A stretch of 64,000 nt of DNA from assembly GCF_049319665.1 (NCBI RefSeq), contig NZ_JBMOUD010000012.1, positions 1-64,000 of the forward strand, read 5' to 3'. The position numbers were made by a program, and so were the translations under genes. This document shows, in pieces, positions 1-8,551 of the stretch. The notes under the pieces are model-generated. The model was not told the DNA's origin. It ran no database searches and was given only the letters and a program-made list of their open reading frames with translations. This DNA comes from JBMOUD01 sp049319665 (GTDB lineage: Bacteria > Pseudomonadota > Gammaproteobacteria > Enterobacterales > Enterobacteriaceae). The stretch's first letter is position 1. Each line of letters begins with the position of its first letter.

Positions 1-76
1 CCTGAGTAAAACGGTGGATCAATATTGAACCGTTGGTGATGATGAAAAGTGGATCACTTTTAACCCGTTGTTGACA
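1..76. mobile_element. IS21-family-like terminal repeats (element end)
   Basis: Two imperfect copies of a motif occur in tandem, GTGGATCAATATTGAACCG (17-35) and GTGGATCACTTTTAACCCG (about 51-69). The second runs into GTTGACA, ending at 76. Multiple internal repeats of this GTGGATCA type next to a TGACA tip are typical of IS21-family ends. No istA or istB coding sequence is visible, so the body either lies left of the window or is lost. The identification rests on motif recall, not on a database match. Confidence 0.5.
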
Positions 77-130
77 GGGGAACCTGGGATTATCGATTCC
101 TGCCTACACCAACCTAGTTACTGCTCTGCG

Positions 131-652
131 TTAAGCGATACTGCCGCTTGGCTTCAGATTGCATATATACAAGGGGGAATCGATTGAACTGAGCAGCACA
201 GTAGAGCTATTCATTTTTTTCAAACTCAACAATAGGGCATCATGGTTATCAGACATTTCATGGATAAAGTAATCAAAAATAATGTCAGGTGATTGATCTG
301 TTGATGACTTATTAGCCACCCAGTGATTAATTTTGTAATCGCGTTTATCAGCAGATATCTGTGTACTGGTATAGCTGAATGTAACATTGCGCTGTAAGTT
401 CAGCTCCCCAGAGGATGAGTCGGTACGTCCTTCGATAACAATTATGCCTGCTCCCTTACCGTCAAAATTAAAATAAATATCTGCATTTACTGATTCTTTT
501 TGTGACTTTTGAAAATGCATAATGGCTTTAGTCGAGCAATTAAAGGTATCACCGTACCAAAGAGCATGATTACTCGTGGAGCCAGTAATGGATATGAGTA
601 ACGGTAATGCTGAAATGATAAACCATCGTTTTTTTTTATTTTTACCCTGCAT
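131..652 (-). CDS. FidL-like putative membrane/secreted protein
   Basis: This 173-residue protein has a charged N-terminus (KNKKKR), a hydrophobic segment at about residues 10-26, then a soluble domain with Cys near residues 39 and 163 that could form a disulphide. Size and pattern (Trp-Tyr-Gly-Asp before a Cys, polar beta-rich body) resemble FidL-like proteins of enterobacteria, usually encoded beside a CadC/ToxR-type winged-helix regulator. No intact regulator is present here. An insertion-sequence end lies about 55 bp beyond its 3' end. The family name is tentative; a secreted or anchored location is the firmer part. Confidence 0.5.
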   Translation of the reverse strand: MQGKNKKKRWFIISALPLLISITGSTSNHALWYGDTFNCSTKAIMHFQKSQKESVNADIYFNFDGKGAGIIVIEGRTDSSSGELNLQRNVTFSYTSTQISADKRDYKINHWVANKSSTDQSPDIIFDYFIHEMSDNHDALLLSLKKMNSSTVLLSSIDSPLYICNLKPSGSIA

Positions 653-655
653 GTT

Positions 656-1663
656 TTATCTCCATCGATAATAAAAAGAGCTATCTCAATAGCTAAGTTT
701 TTTCTTGTGCATTCAATAATGAGCTATAAAAGATCCTGCTAGGCTTTTTCCTGTGATTGGCCAAACAAAATGCAGTAAGGGGAAGGCGCTGACTGTTGGC
801 ATACGGCCACTATCGTTTAGCAGCAAAACGAAATGTTGAAGGTGGGTCTTGAGACACGTTTTATCGACTAAAAAAGGTTCTATCTCATGAGCTTGAAATA
901 TGAAATTTAAAAGGGAGTCATAGAGTAAATGCCCCCAATTAGTACAAAACAACACTAGGCGTTAGTCCAAAAAATGAAACTCTTCATCTGTGTATTCCCC
1001 GGACAGTTATTATGGTTCGAAATGATGAGGGTAAATATAATGACAATTTTATAATTATTATCTTGTGGGATATTAACTGTTATTCCTTCTTGTTTAAGTT
1101 GATCAAAGTCAACTGAAACTATTACATGTACAACTAATTTTTATTTATGTACGTGTCGCTCACATTTGTTTTAAAACTAGATTGCACTGGATTTTTCATA
1201 ATTAGTGGTGGCTTATTATTAGTGGTTTAGACTGCGATGTTACATTCCAGATAAAATAGTGAAAAAAACGTAATTAAACGCGAACATTATTTATTATGAA
1301 TGCGCCTGTATTGCGGTTTTACATGATAATAATTAACACTAGCTATGTGTTTTTACATTGTCACTAGCAAGATCACCATCATGAAAGGCTTTGGCATAGG
1401 TTGTGTGTATCGGTACTGCTGTGCGTTTGCGTCTTCTCCTCTAAGTCATTGCCTATCTTAAGTATTTAAGTTAAATTTTAGTATGCTAAACAATTTTTCA
1501 TTTTTATGTAAAAAAAACGCGACTTTACGTGTTTTGCAGAGTATTTTGTTTTTTATCAAAAACACTGATTGCTATTGGTAAAGAGGCGATAGCCTTGAAA
1601 AAGCCAATTTATCCTGTTTCCTGTGGGATCTGCTTTACTGAGTATGGGAGATAAGCAAAAGAG
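656..1663. other. AT-rich intergenic stretch, no convincing gene
   Basis: About 1 kb between the FidL-like gene and the pnuC leader. An 80-codon leftward frame at 713-955 has no recognisable family or good ribosome site. A stretch within it loosely recalls the recognition part of a winged-helix regulator, so it may be the decayed partner of the FidL-like gene, but this is weak. No tRNA was seen. The nadA gene, which commonly precedes pnuC in enterobacteria, is absent. Confidence 0.4.
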
Positions 1664-1757
1664 CATACCAATTCAAGCGGTGAGCTTTGTACATAGCTTA
1701 GGTCGCTTGTGTAAGGGTATGTAGGTTGACCGAGTAGGGTAGACATAAACCCTGCAA
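1664..1757 (+). promoter_or_regulatory. Structured 5' leader of pnuC (candidate RNA element)
   Basis: Nested complementary segments occur in order: CATACC (1664-1669) with GGTATG (1716-1721), CAAGCG (1674-1679) with CGCTTG (1704-1709), and AGCT (1683-1686) with AGCT (1695-1698). Together they form one long interrupted hairpin. A second 7-bp hairpin follows (1734-1740 with 1749-1755, one G-U pair). The pnuC start codon is 30 nt further on. No match to a known riboswitch class was recognised; cis-regulation is inferred from position and pairing only. Confidence 0.35.
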
Positions 1758-1784
1758 TAAACATCTTTATGGGGACGTTAAGCT

Positions 1785-2507
1785 ATGGATTTTTTTAGTA
1801 CCAGCAATATTTTGGTTCATATCCCAATAGGTAAAGGCGGGTATGACTTATCGTGGATAGAAGCAATTGGTACGCTATTTGGCCTGCTATGCATTTGGTA
1901 CGCGAGTAAAGAAAAACTTATCACTTACCCTTTTGGGATAATCAACGTCACCTTATTCGCGATCATTTTCTTCCAGATTCAGTTGTATGCCAGCTTATTA
2001 CTGCAAATCTTCTTCTTTGCCGCCAACATCTACGGCTGGTATGCCTGGAGTCGGACGACAGTTGATAATCAAGCGGAATTAAAAATCCGCTGGCTACCTC
2101 GTCGTAAAGCGCTGATATGGGCGCTCATCAGCGTCGCCGGCATTCTATTGATGACGTTCAATATCGACCGGGTATTTGCGGTATTGACCGGGCTGGCAGT
2201 GAGCTTGATGCAAAGTGCGGGCTTTAATGTACAGATGCCTACACTACAACCCGACGCCTTCCCGTTCTGGGATTCAACAATGATGGTGCTATCGATTGTT
2301 GCCATGCTGCTAATGACCCGCAAATATGTTGAGAACTGGTTATTGTGGTTGGTGATTGACGTGATTAGCGTAGCGATTTTTGCTTATCAGGGGGTTTATG
2401 CGATGGCGTTAGAATATGTCTTACTGACCTTGATAGCGCTGAATGGTTCCTGGCTGTGGATCAAAAGCGCATCGGCGAGTGGCTCTTTGCCTTTGAGCCG
2501 CCGCTAG
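1785..2507 (+). CDS. pnuC: Nicotinamide riboside transporter PnuC
   Basis: The 240-residue, very hydrophobic protein has about seven membrane segments. It matches the PnuC family in length (239 in E. coli) and in the Trp-rich core (WYASKEKL near 38-45, YGWYAW near 83-88, ENWLLW near 183-188). PnuC brings nicotinamide riboside across the inner membrane for NAD salvage. In E. coli it is co-transcribed with nadA; here nadA is missing upstream and pnuC has its own long leader. A terminator follows 25 bp after the stop. Confidence 0.95.
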   Translation: MDFFSTSNILVHIPIGKGGYDLSWIEAIGTLFGLLCIWYASKEKLITYPFGIINVTLFAIIFFQIQLYASLLLQIFFFAANIYGWYAWSRTTVDNQAELKIRWLPRRKALIWALISVAGILLMTFNIDRVFAVLTGLAVSLMQSAGFNVQMPTLQPDAFPFWDSTMMVLSIVAMLLMTRKYVENWLLWLVIDVISVAIFAYQGVYAMALEYVLLTLIALNGSWLWIKSASASGSLPLSRR

Positions 2508-2532
2508 CGATTGCAAAGAGCGCGCTTAACGA

Positions 2533-2567
2533 CAACGCCTCCCTATTTGTGGAGGCGTTGTGCTTTT
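2533..2567 (+). terminator. Rho-independent terminator after pnuC
   Basis: A perfect 10-bp stem (CAACGCCTCC at 2533-2542, GGAGGCGTTG at 2551-2560) with an 8-nt loop is followed by a T-rich tract. It lies between the convergent pnuC and zitB. Confidence 0.85.
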
Positions 2568-2600
2568 ATACCCTCGACAGCCTTATATCTTCAACAACGT

Positions 2601-3560
2601 TTAGTGACTATGTCCGTGATGATGTTCGTGCCCATGATGATGTCTGTGACCACCGGTGGTTGGAACCGTGCTGATCAGACAATCAGGTGTGTCACAGTGA
2701 CCATATTCCATTTGGATGGTGGCATGGCCAATCTGATATTTTTCTAATAAATAATGCTGAATTTTATCAAGTAACGCATCGTTATCCCGAGGGGGAATGA
2801 CCTGAGCATGCAGCGTCATCAAGCGTTGCTCGCCAATTTGCCACACATGAACATGATGCACGTTGCGTACTTCTGGGATCGCCATTGATAAGTCTTTGCC
2901 AAGCTTATCAATATCAATTTCTTGTGGCGTTCCTTCGATCAATTCATGGAAGCTCTCTTTCATTAAACGCCAGGCACTACGTAATACCAGACAAGAAACC
3001 AGCACAGATAAAATCGGATCGATTGGCGTCCAGCCGGTCTTCATAATGATTAAAGCTGCTGCAACAGCACCAACGGACCCGAGTAAATCTCCCATAACAT
3101 GCAGGGCAGCGGCTCGGACGTTGATATTGCCTTTCTCTTCTCCCCGGTGCAGTAGCCAGAAAGCAAAAAGATTAGCGAACAGTCCGGCAATAGCGATTGC
3201 CAGCATCGTGCCACCTAATACCGGTTCTGGAGTCAGCAAGCGCTTAGCGGCTTCCCAGACGATCAACACGACAATAACTAATAGTGCAGCAGCATTGACG
3301 AAGGCCGCCATTGTCGTGAGGCGCAAATAGCCAAAAGTATGGCGTGCGTTCGGTTTACGTTTAGCAAAGCGTATTGCCATTAATGCGACGAGCAACGCTG
3401 CCGCATCGGTAAGCATATGACCGGCGTCTGCTAATAGCGCTAACGAACCAGAAATTATCCCGCCTATTACCTCGGCTATCATAAACACCAGAGTTACGAT
3501 AAAAGCGAGAAACAGTCGACGACTATTGGGATCGCTGGGCAATAAAGATCTAACCGACAT
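2601..3560 (-). CDS. zitB: Zinc exporter ZitB (cation diffusion facilitator)
   Basis: 319 residues (313 in E. coli), with six predicted membrane helices and a cytoplasmic C-terminal domain. The metal-site motifs are visible: DAGHMLTDA near residues 41-49 and HVMGD near 154-158. The C-terminus is a His-rich tail of alternating His and Gly (HHHGHEHHHGHSH) that probably buffers zinc. It is a proton-driven zinc efflux pump of the inner membrane. It is convergent with pnuC, as in the conserved enterobacterial order. Confidence 0.95.
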   Translation of the reverse strand: MSVRSLLPSDPNSRRLFLAFIVTLVFMIAEVIGGIISGSLALLADAGHMLTDAAALLVALMAIRFAKRKPNARHTFGYLRLTTMAAFVNAAALLVIVVLIVWEAAKRLLTPEPVLGGTMLAIAIAGLFANLFAFWLLHRGEEKGNINVRAAALHVMGDLLGSVGAVAAALIIMKTGWTPIDPILSVLVSCLVLRSAWRLMKESFHELIEGTPQEIDIDKLGKDLSMAIPEVRNVHHVHVWQIGEQRLMTLHAQVIPPRDNDALLDKIQHYLLEKYQIGHATIQMEYGHCDTPDCLISTVPTTGGHRHHHGHEHHHGHSH

Positions 3561-3676
3561 GAATTTTCCTTGGTGGTATTTTATTATCCGCTGTATGTAG
3601 CGACTTCAATGCTTAGTCTAACCAAATTATCGCGAGGGAACATTTGCTCCCTCTATAAGTTAACTGAGGCAGAATA

Positions 3677-4006
3677 TTAGCTGCCCGTTGCTTTAGACTC
3701 TTTCGTTCCAGGCACTTGATCCGGACAACGGCCATCTTTACACATAGCCTTTTTGTGATCTTTTACTTTGCTGTTTTGGTGTGTCTCATGGGCTTTCTTC
3801 TGATGGTGCACTTCATTTTCTGGCTTGCTGGTATTGTTGATCTTACTGTTATCAACATTGTTTGGCGCGATTTTCTCAACAGAACCTGGCGCATTGCTGG
3901 CATTGGCACTGCCATTATTTGAACCAGCATCGCTGCCTTCAGCAAACGCCGCACTGGTTGCCAGCGCCATACCTGCCGTCAGCAGTAAAATTGCGAGTTT
4001 TTTCAT
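3677..4006 (-). CDS. ybgS: YbgS-like periplasmic protein
   Basis: 109 residues, with a signal peptide cleaved near AFA-EG (about residue 22), followed by a low-complexity Asn/Ser/Lys/His-rich chain. The block MCKDGRCPD near residues 88-96 is the hallmark of enterobacterial YbgS. Length is slightly below E. coli YbgS (about 126). Function is unknown; the chain looks intrinsically disordered with one Cys pair. Its place between zitB and aroG matches E. coli. Confidence 0.85.
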   Translation of the reverse strand: MKKLAILLLTAGMALATSAAFAEGSDAGSNNGSANASNAPGSVEKIAPNNVDNSKINNTSKPENEVHHQKKAHETHQNSKVKDHKKAMCKDGRCPDQVPGTKESKATGS

Positions 4007-4229
4007 AACATTCTCTCCATTTATCTGATGATGTGTTCAGAGACTTACGCTGCAAACCTAAAACTAAGAAATGTTTGCATAATAAATAGCCTAGCGTATG
4101 ACAGCCTCTTGGCAATCGGATAAAGCGAGGTTTGTAGCAGAAAGTCGATTTACACGCTTACGCATTGCCGTTAGATTGTATGCGTTCAGCGTTAAGCTCC
4201 GCCTATATGAAATACCCAATGGAATAGTT

Positions 4230-5282
4230 ATGAATTATCAAAACGACGATTTACGTATCAAAGACATCAAGGAACTTTTGCCTCCGGTTGCTCTGCTTGA
4301 GAAGTTTCCAGCAACCGATAAAGCGGCTAAAACCGTTTACCAAGCACGCAATGCTATCCACAAAATCCTGAAAGGAAGCGACGATCGTCTTTTGGTGATC
4401 ATAGGTCCATGTTCTATTCACGACCCGAAAGCCGCTAAAGAATATGCAGCGCGTTTACTAAAAATGCGTGAAGAGTTGCACGGCGAGTTAGAAATCGTGA
4501 TGCGCGTTTATTTTGAAAAACCACGCACTACTGTTGGCTGGAAAGGGCTCATTAATGACCCACAAATGAACAACAGTTTCCAGATCAATGATGGTTTGAG
4601 AATTGCCCGCAAACTGTTGTTGGATATCAACGACACCGGTTTACCGGCGGCGGGTGAGTTCCTGGATATGATCACGCCACAATATCTGGCCGACTTGATG
4701 AGCTGGGGCGCTATTGGTGCGCGTACCACGGAATCTCAAGTTCACCGTGAGCTGGCTTCCGGCCTGTCTTGTCCGGTAGGTTTTAAAAATGGTACCGATG
4801 GCACCATTAAAGTGGCGATTGATGCGATTAACGCTGCAGGTGCGCCGCACAGCTTCCTGTCTGTGACCAAATGGGGCCATTCTGCCATTGTTAGCACCAG
4901 CGGTAACGGCGACTGCCACATCATCTTGCGTGGTGGCAAAGAGCCAAACTACAGCGCCAAAGATGTGCAAGAAGTGAAAGACGGTCTGAAAAAAGGCGGC
5001 CTGCCGGCGCAAGTGATGATCGACTTTAGCCATGCTAACAGTAGCAAACAATTTAAAAAGCAGATGGAAGTCTGTGAAGATGTTTGCGGCCAATTGAGCC
5101 AAGGCGAAAAAGCGATTATCGGCGTGATGGTAGAAAGCCATCTGGTCGAAGGTAATCAGAGTCTTGAAAGCGGCGAGCCACTGGTTTACGGCAAGAGTGT
5201 CACCGACGGTTGTATCGGCTGGGAAGACACTGAAACGTTGCTGCGCAACCTGGCGACAGCGGTAAAAGCCCGCCGTGCGTAA
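4230..5282 (+). CDS. aroG: Phospho-2-dehydro-3-deoxyheptonate aldolase (DAHP synthase), Phe-sensitive type
   Basis: 350 residues from the ATG at 4230, exactly the length of E. coli AroG. An in-frame extension to 4098 exists but lacks family similarity. It condenses phosphoenolpyruvate and erythrose-4-phosphate in the first step of the shikimate pathway. Visible motifs include GPCSIHDP (about 66-73, PEP site), the RVYFEKPRTT block and the metal-binding HANS near 268. It is monocistronic, with a strong terminator after it. TyrR/Phe control is known for the family; no clear TyrR box was found. Confidence 0.96.
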   Translation: MNYQNDDLRIKDIKELLPPVALLEKFPATDKAAKTVYQARNAIHKILKGSDDRLLVIIGPCSIHDPKAAKEYAARLLKMREELHGELEIVMRVYFEKPRTTVGWKGLINDPQMNNSFQINDGLRIARKLLLDINDTGLPAAGEFLDMITPQYLADLMSWGAIGARTTESQVHRELASGLSCPVGFKNGTDGTIKVAIDAINAAGAPHSFLSVTKWGHSAIVSTSGNGDCHIILRGGKEPNYSAKDVQEVKDGLKKGGLPAQVMIDFSHANSSKQFKKQMEVCEDVCGQLSQGEKAIIGVMVESHLVEGNQSLESGEPLVYGKSVTDGCIGWEDTETLLRNLATAVKARRA

Positions 5283-5344
5283 GCACTAACTATCAGGTTG
5301 TAGTCTGATAGCGATGAACCGTCATTTATGGACGGGCATCAATG

Positions 5345-5376
5345 AAAAGAGCCGATTCTTGAATCGGCTCTTTTGC
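5345..5376 (+). terminator. Rho-independent terminator after aroG
   Basis: A 14-bp stem, AAAAGAGCCGATTC (5345-5358) with GAATCGGCTCTTTT (5361-5374), carries a very short loop and ends in a T run. Confidence 0.9.
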
Positions 5377-5436
5377 TATCAGGGTAATACAATGTATTGG
5401 CTACATTTCATAAAACGAATCTGTATTAAGCGGAGA

Positions 5437-5688
5437 CTAACTTCTTCCGCCAATCAATTTCCCCAATAAGAAACCGACGCCCGCAGCAATCAGCAGCGCC
5501 GGAACGGGATTATCAGCAGTCTGACGTTTAACCGTATCCACCGCATCATTAACCGCATAAGAAGCTTGTGATAAATTTTTGCGAATCACACCTTCTGCTT
5601 GCAGGCCAGGATCGCGCGTTGCACGTCCCAACTCTTCCTGACCTTTACCTACGACTTCTTCCGCTTTGTCTTTGATTTTATCAAACAT
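5437..5688 (-). CDS. CsbD-like stress protein with a C-terminal glycine-zipper membrane segment
   Basis: 83 residues from the ATG at 5688, which has AAGGAG at an ideal distance; a longer frame to 5748 has no such site. The N-terminal half (DKIKDKAEEVVGKGQEELG) is CsbD-like, a family induced by general stress. The C-terminal half (NPVPALLIAAGVGFLLGKL) is the hydrophobic glycine-zipper tail typical of ElaB/YqjD (DUF883-like) proteins, which anchor ribosome-associated stress proteins to the inner membrane. The combination suggests a small membrane-tethered stress protein. It stands alone, convergent with aroG. Confidence 0.75.
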   Translation of the reverse strand: MFDKIKDKAEEVVGKGQEELGRATRDPGLQAEGVIRKNLSQASYAVNDAVDTVKRQTADNPVPALLIAAGVGFLLGKLIGGRS

Positions 5689-5885
5689 GAAAATCTCCTT
5701 GATGGGGTAAATACTCGATGACGAATAGATGACATGACACCCTTTCAAGCGTAGACCAAAAAAAAGGTGAGGCTGGTGGAATCGTGGGATTCGGATTTTT
5801 TGACTGATTTTAAATCGCCTGATTTATCACAACCACGACCACATCATGATAAATGCCAAAAGTGAGCAACCGGTTATTTCAGGCA

Positions 5886-5913
5886 ATAAAAAGGCCAGTC
5901 ATATAGACTGGCC
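5886..5913 (-). terminator. Terminator after gpmA
   Basis: Read leftwards, GGCCAGTC (5906-5913) pairs with GACTGGCC (5893-5900) and is followed by TTTTTATTG. It lies 30 bp past the gpmA stop. Confidence 0.85.
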
Positions 5914-5942
5914 CGGAGATTAAGTCATACCTGGTGAGGTAA

Positions 5943-6695
5943 TTACTTTGCTTTACCTTGGTTAGCGACGGCAGCTGCTTTTGCAGCGATTTCGTCAGCG
6001 TTACCCAGGTAGTAGTGTTTGATAGGTTTGAACTGCTCGTCAAACTCATACACCAATGGAACACCTGTTGGGATGTTCAGCTCAAGGATCTCGTCTTCGC
6101 TCAGGTTATCCAGGTATTTAACCAGTGCGCGCAGAGAGTTACCGTGCGCAGCAACGATAACGCGCTCGCCGCTTTCGATGCGTGGTTTGATAACGTCAGT
6201 CCAGTAAGGGATCACGCGATCGATAGTCAACGCCAGGCTCTCGGTGCAAGGCAGCTCTGCTGGAGACAGTTTTGCATAACGCGGGTCATGGCCTGGGAAA
6301 CGCTCGTCATCTTTGCTCAACTCTGGTGGAGTTACAGCGAAGCCACGACGCCATTGCTTAACTTGCTCATCACCGTATTTCTGTGCAGTTTCTGCTTTAT
6401 CCAGACCTTGCAACGCACCGTAATGACGCTCGTTCAATTTCCAAGACTTCTCAACTGGCAACCAAGGTTGGTCCAGCTCGTCCAATACATTCCACAGAGT
6501 GTGGATCGCACGCTTCAGCACAGAGGTGTAAGCGAAATCGAACTGGAAGCCTTCTTCTTTCAGCAGTTGACCTGCTTGTTTTGCTTCTACTTTGCCTTTT
6601 TCAGAAAGCTCAACGTCTTTCCAGCCAGTAAAGCGGTTTTCTTTGTTCCACTCGCTTTCGCCGTGTCGTACCAGAACCAGTTTGGTTACTGCCAT
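5943..6695 (-). CDS. gpmA: 2,3-bisphosphoglycerate-dependent phosphoglycerate mutase
   Basis: 250 residues from the ATG at 6695, the same length as E. coli GpmA. The open frame extends to 6881 but the extra 62 residues are non-homologous. It interconverts 3- and 2-phosphoglycerate in glycolysis through a phosphohistidine. The catalytic RHGESEWN motif is near residues 11-18, and the second histidine is in AAHGNSLRA near 183-191. A palindromic Fur-like site lies 30-48 bp upstream, consistent with the iron regulation reported for E. coli gpmA. Confidence 0.96.
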   Translation of the reverse strand: MAVTKLVLVRHGESEWNKENRFTGWKDVELSEKGKVEAKQAGQLLKEEGFQFDFAYTSVLKRAIHTLWNVLDELDQPWLPVEKSWKLNERHYGALQGLDKAETAQKYGDEQVKQWRRGFAVTPPELSKDDERFPGHDPRYAKLSPAELPCTESLALTIDRVIPYWTDVIKPRIESGERVIVAAHGNSLRALVKYLDNLSEDEILELNIPTGVPLVYEFDEQFKPIKHYYLGNADEIAAKAAAVANQGKAK

Positions 6696-6724
6696 AGCTA
6701 AATTCCTCAATTTACTGAAATTCC

Positions 6725-6743
6725 AATGATAACTGTTATCATT
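6725..6743 (-). promoter_or_regulatory. Fur-box-like palindrome upstream of gpmA
   Basis: AATGATAACTGTTATCATT is a near-perfect inverted repeat sharing the TGATAA/TTATCA core of Fur boxes. It is 30 bp before the gpmA start. E. coli gpmA is known to be Fur-controlled. Confidence 0.6.
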
Positions 6744-6960
6744 ATATTGCCTGGACCCCGCTGGCAGCAATCGGATTCGGTTTGCCAGCGCGCAGGAAAT
6801 CTGTTGCTTAATATTAACTGGCAACACCATAGCGAATTTCAGCGCGCAAATAAACGAAACGCGCAGTTTGATTGATCTCACTGCGCGTTTTATTCCCTTT
6901 ATCCTTCAAGTGGCAGAGTGGCTGGCTTTGAAGTTTTTTGGGTATGTTATTGCTTGAAGA

Positions 6961-7293
6961 TTACGCCGCTTTTTTCAGGCACTGGCTCATAAAGGTTTTA
7001 CGTTCATCGCCTTTCAAGGATTTCTTGGCAGCATCGGCATTACAGCTTTTCATTTTCTGCTGCTGTGGTGTGACCTTGCTGTCCGATTTAGTTTCTGCTT
7101 TCAGGCAGTGGCTCATAAACGTCTTGCGTTCGTCGCCCTTCAGAGATTGCGTGGTAGCTTGTTGATTACAATCGGTCATTTTTTGACGTTGAGCAGCCTG
7201 CGCGGGGGAAGGGGTCTTGGTCGTTTCAGCAGCCAAGGCATTTCCACCGATACACAATGTGGCTAATAGAGATAACACAACAGGTAAACGCAT
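6961..7293 (-). CDS. psiF: PsiF-family periplasmic protein
   Basis: 110 residues with a signal peptide ending near ALA-AE (residue 22). The rest is two tandem PsiF repeats, each with a Gln-Lys-Met-x-x-Cys start and the block SLKGDERKTFMS-x-CL (near 50-64 and 92-106). Repeats and length match E. coli PsiF (phosphate-starvation inducible, function unknown). The four conserved cysteines suggest disulphides. No clear Pho box was recognised upstream. It stands alone between gpmA and the gal operon. Confidence 0.88.
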   Translation of the reverse strand: MRLPVVLSLLATLCIGGNALAAETTKTPSPAQAAQRQKMTDCNQQATTQSLKGDERKTFMSHCLKAETKSDSKVTPQQQKMKSCNADAAKKSLKGDERKTFMSQCLKKAA

Positions 7294-7513
7294 AACTGAC
7301 TCCTTTGTGAAGTCCTGTTCATCAGGACATTCAGTAAGCGTAGATGGGCTTACTGGTTTTGTAAGGGAAAGGGAATATCATGATGTGATGCACTTCACAT
7401 TTTTCGCCGAGCTTACGCGAAAATTGCGCAATGCAAACCCGGAAAAATTATAACAAACAAAGAGAAATGCGTCGGAAGATTACCAGACAGTCTGTTACTA
7501 AATATTACTGTGC

Positions 7514-8551
7514 TTACAGCGAGAAAAATTGATACGCCGTTGATGAATGGTAAATTTGGCCTGGTTTTATCCAGCAGCTCCGCTGTGGCCAGTTAGCGTG
7601 ATTAGGGCTATCAGGCAGAAACTGGCTCTCAAGTGCTATCCCACTGTAATTCGGGTACTGACCGCCAGCGCGGTTAATCGCACCGCTGAGAAAATTACCG
7701 CTATACAATTGTAAGGCCGGGGCCGAGGTAAAGACGCTCATTTTCACCCTTCCATCGGCTGACCACAAATGTGCCGCCGGGTTTGCTGCATGGTGGCAAC
7801 TGTGCCGTAACAAATAAGCGTGATCGTAACCTTTTACACGCTGTTGATAGCTGTCTTGTAGAAAATCTTTCGCCACGGTTTTAGCAATGCGGAAATCCAT
7901 CCCGCTATTCGCGACGTCAACTAACCGATCTTGTGGAATACCATCGCTATCTACCGGTAAGAATTGATCGGCAAATAGCTGTAAAGTCTGTTGCCGAGCA
8001 TCGGTACCTTCACCATCAAGATTAAAATAAGCATGGTTACTGAGATTTACCGGGCACAGCTTATCAACGCTCGCCTGATAGCGAATCTCCAGCCGATTAT
8101 CCTCGGTCAAAGCGTAGTCAACTTGCGCGGTTAACTCGCCGGGAAAGCCTTGATCGCCATCAGCAGATACCAGCTGAAAACTAACCTGTTGTGCACTGTG
8201 GCTAAGTATTTGCCAGCGACGTTTATCAAATCCTTCCGGCCCACCATGCAATTGATTACCGCGCTGGTTTGCCGTCAGAAGATGGGGTTTACCATCAATC
8301 TCAATCGTCGCATTGGCAATACGATTAGCATAACGACCTAAAGTGGCACCGAGATAGGCACGCTGAATCAGGTAGTCAGCCGGATGCTGACAACCTAGTA
8401 ATAACTCTCGTGGTTTTGCGTCCTGCAACGGCAGTTGCAGCGACAGCCATGTTGCCCCCCAATCCATTAACGTCGCCGTGGTACCTGAGATATTTTTCAG
8501 GGTGACAATATTAAAGGGGCGTCCATCGGGAGCGAGCTGTGGATTTAACAT
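7514..8551 (-). CDS. galM: Galactose mutarotase (aldose 1-epimerase)
   Basis: 345 residues from the ATG at 8551, which overlaps the end of galK (ATGTTAA). The alternative ATG at 8578 adds nine residues not found in E. coli GalM (346). It interconverts beta- and alpha-D-galactose ahead of GalK. Family blocks include GRYANRIANA near 70-79, LHGGPEGFDKRRW near 101-113, NHAYFNLDGE near 172-181 (catalytic His) and SQFLPDSPN near 305-313 (catalytic Glu just before). It is the last gene of galETKM; the overlap implies translational coupling. Confidence 0.94.
   Translation of the reverse strand: MLNPQLAPDGRPFNIVTLKNISGTTATLMDWGATWLSLQLPLQDAKPRELLLGCQHPADYLIQRAYLGATLGRYANRIANATIEIDGKPHLLTANQRGNQLHGGPEGFDKRRWQILSHSAQQVSFQLVSADGDQGFPGELTAQVDYALTEDNRLEIRYQASVDKLCPVNLSNHAYFNLDGEGTDARQQTLQLFADQFLPVDSDGIPQDRLVDVANSGMDFRIAKTVAKDFLQDSYQQRVKGYDHAYLLRHSCHHAANPAAHLWSADGRVKMSVFTSAPALQLYSGNFLSGAINRAGGQYPNYSGIALESQFLPDSPNHANWPQRSCWIKPGQIYHSSTAYQFFSL

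Noticed and set aside
713..955. Leftward 80-codon frame near the left edge
   Set aside because: Only a vague likeness to a winged-helix regulator; no start context and no family match that can be defended.
1757..1762. NadR site before pnuC
   Set aside because: Only a TAAACA half site is present; no TGTTTA partner at the right distance.
4132..4153. Possible TyrR box upstream of aroG (TGT...ACA)
   Set aside because: The spacing between TGT and ACA is 22 bp overall rather than the 18 bp of TyrR boxes.
5958..6701. Rightward 247-codon frame
   Set aside because: Antisense shadow of gpmA, which has a full family match on the other strand.
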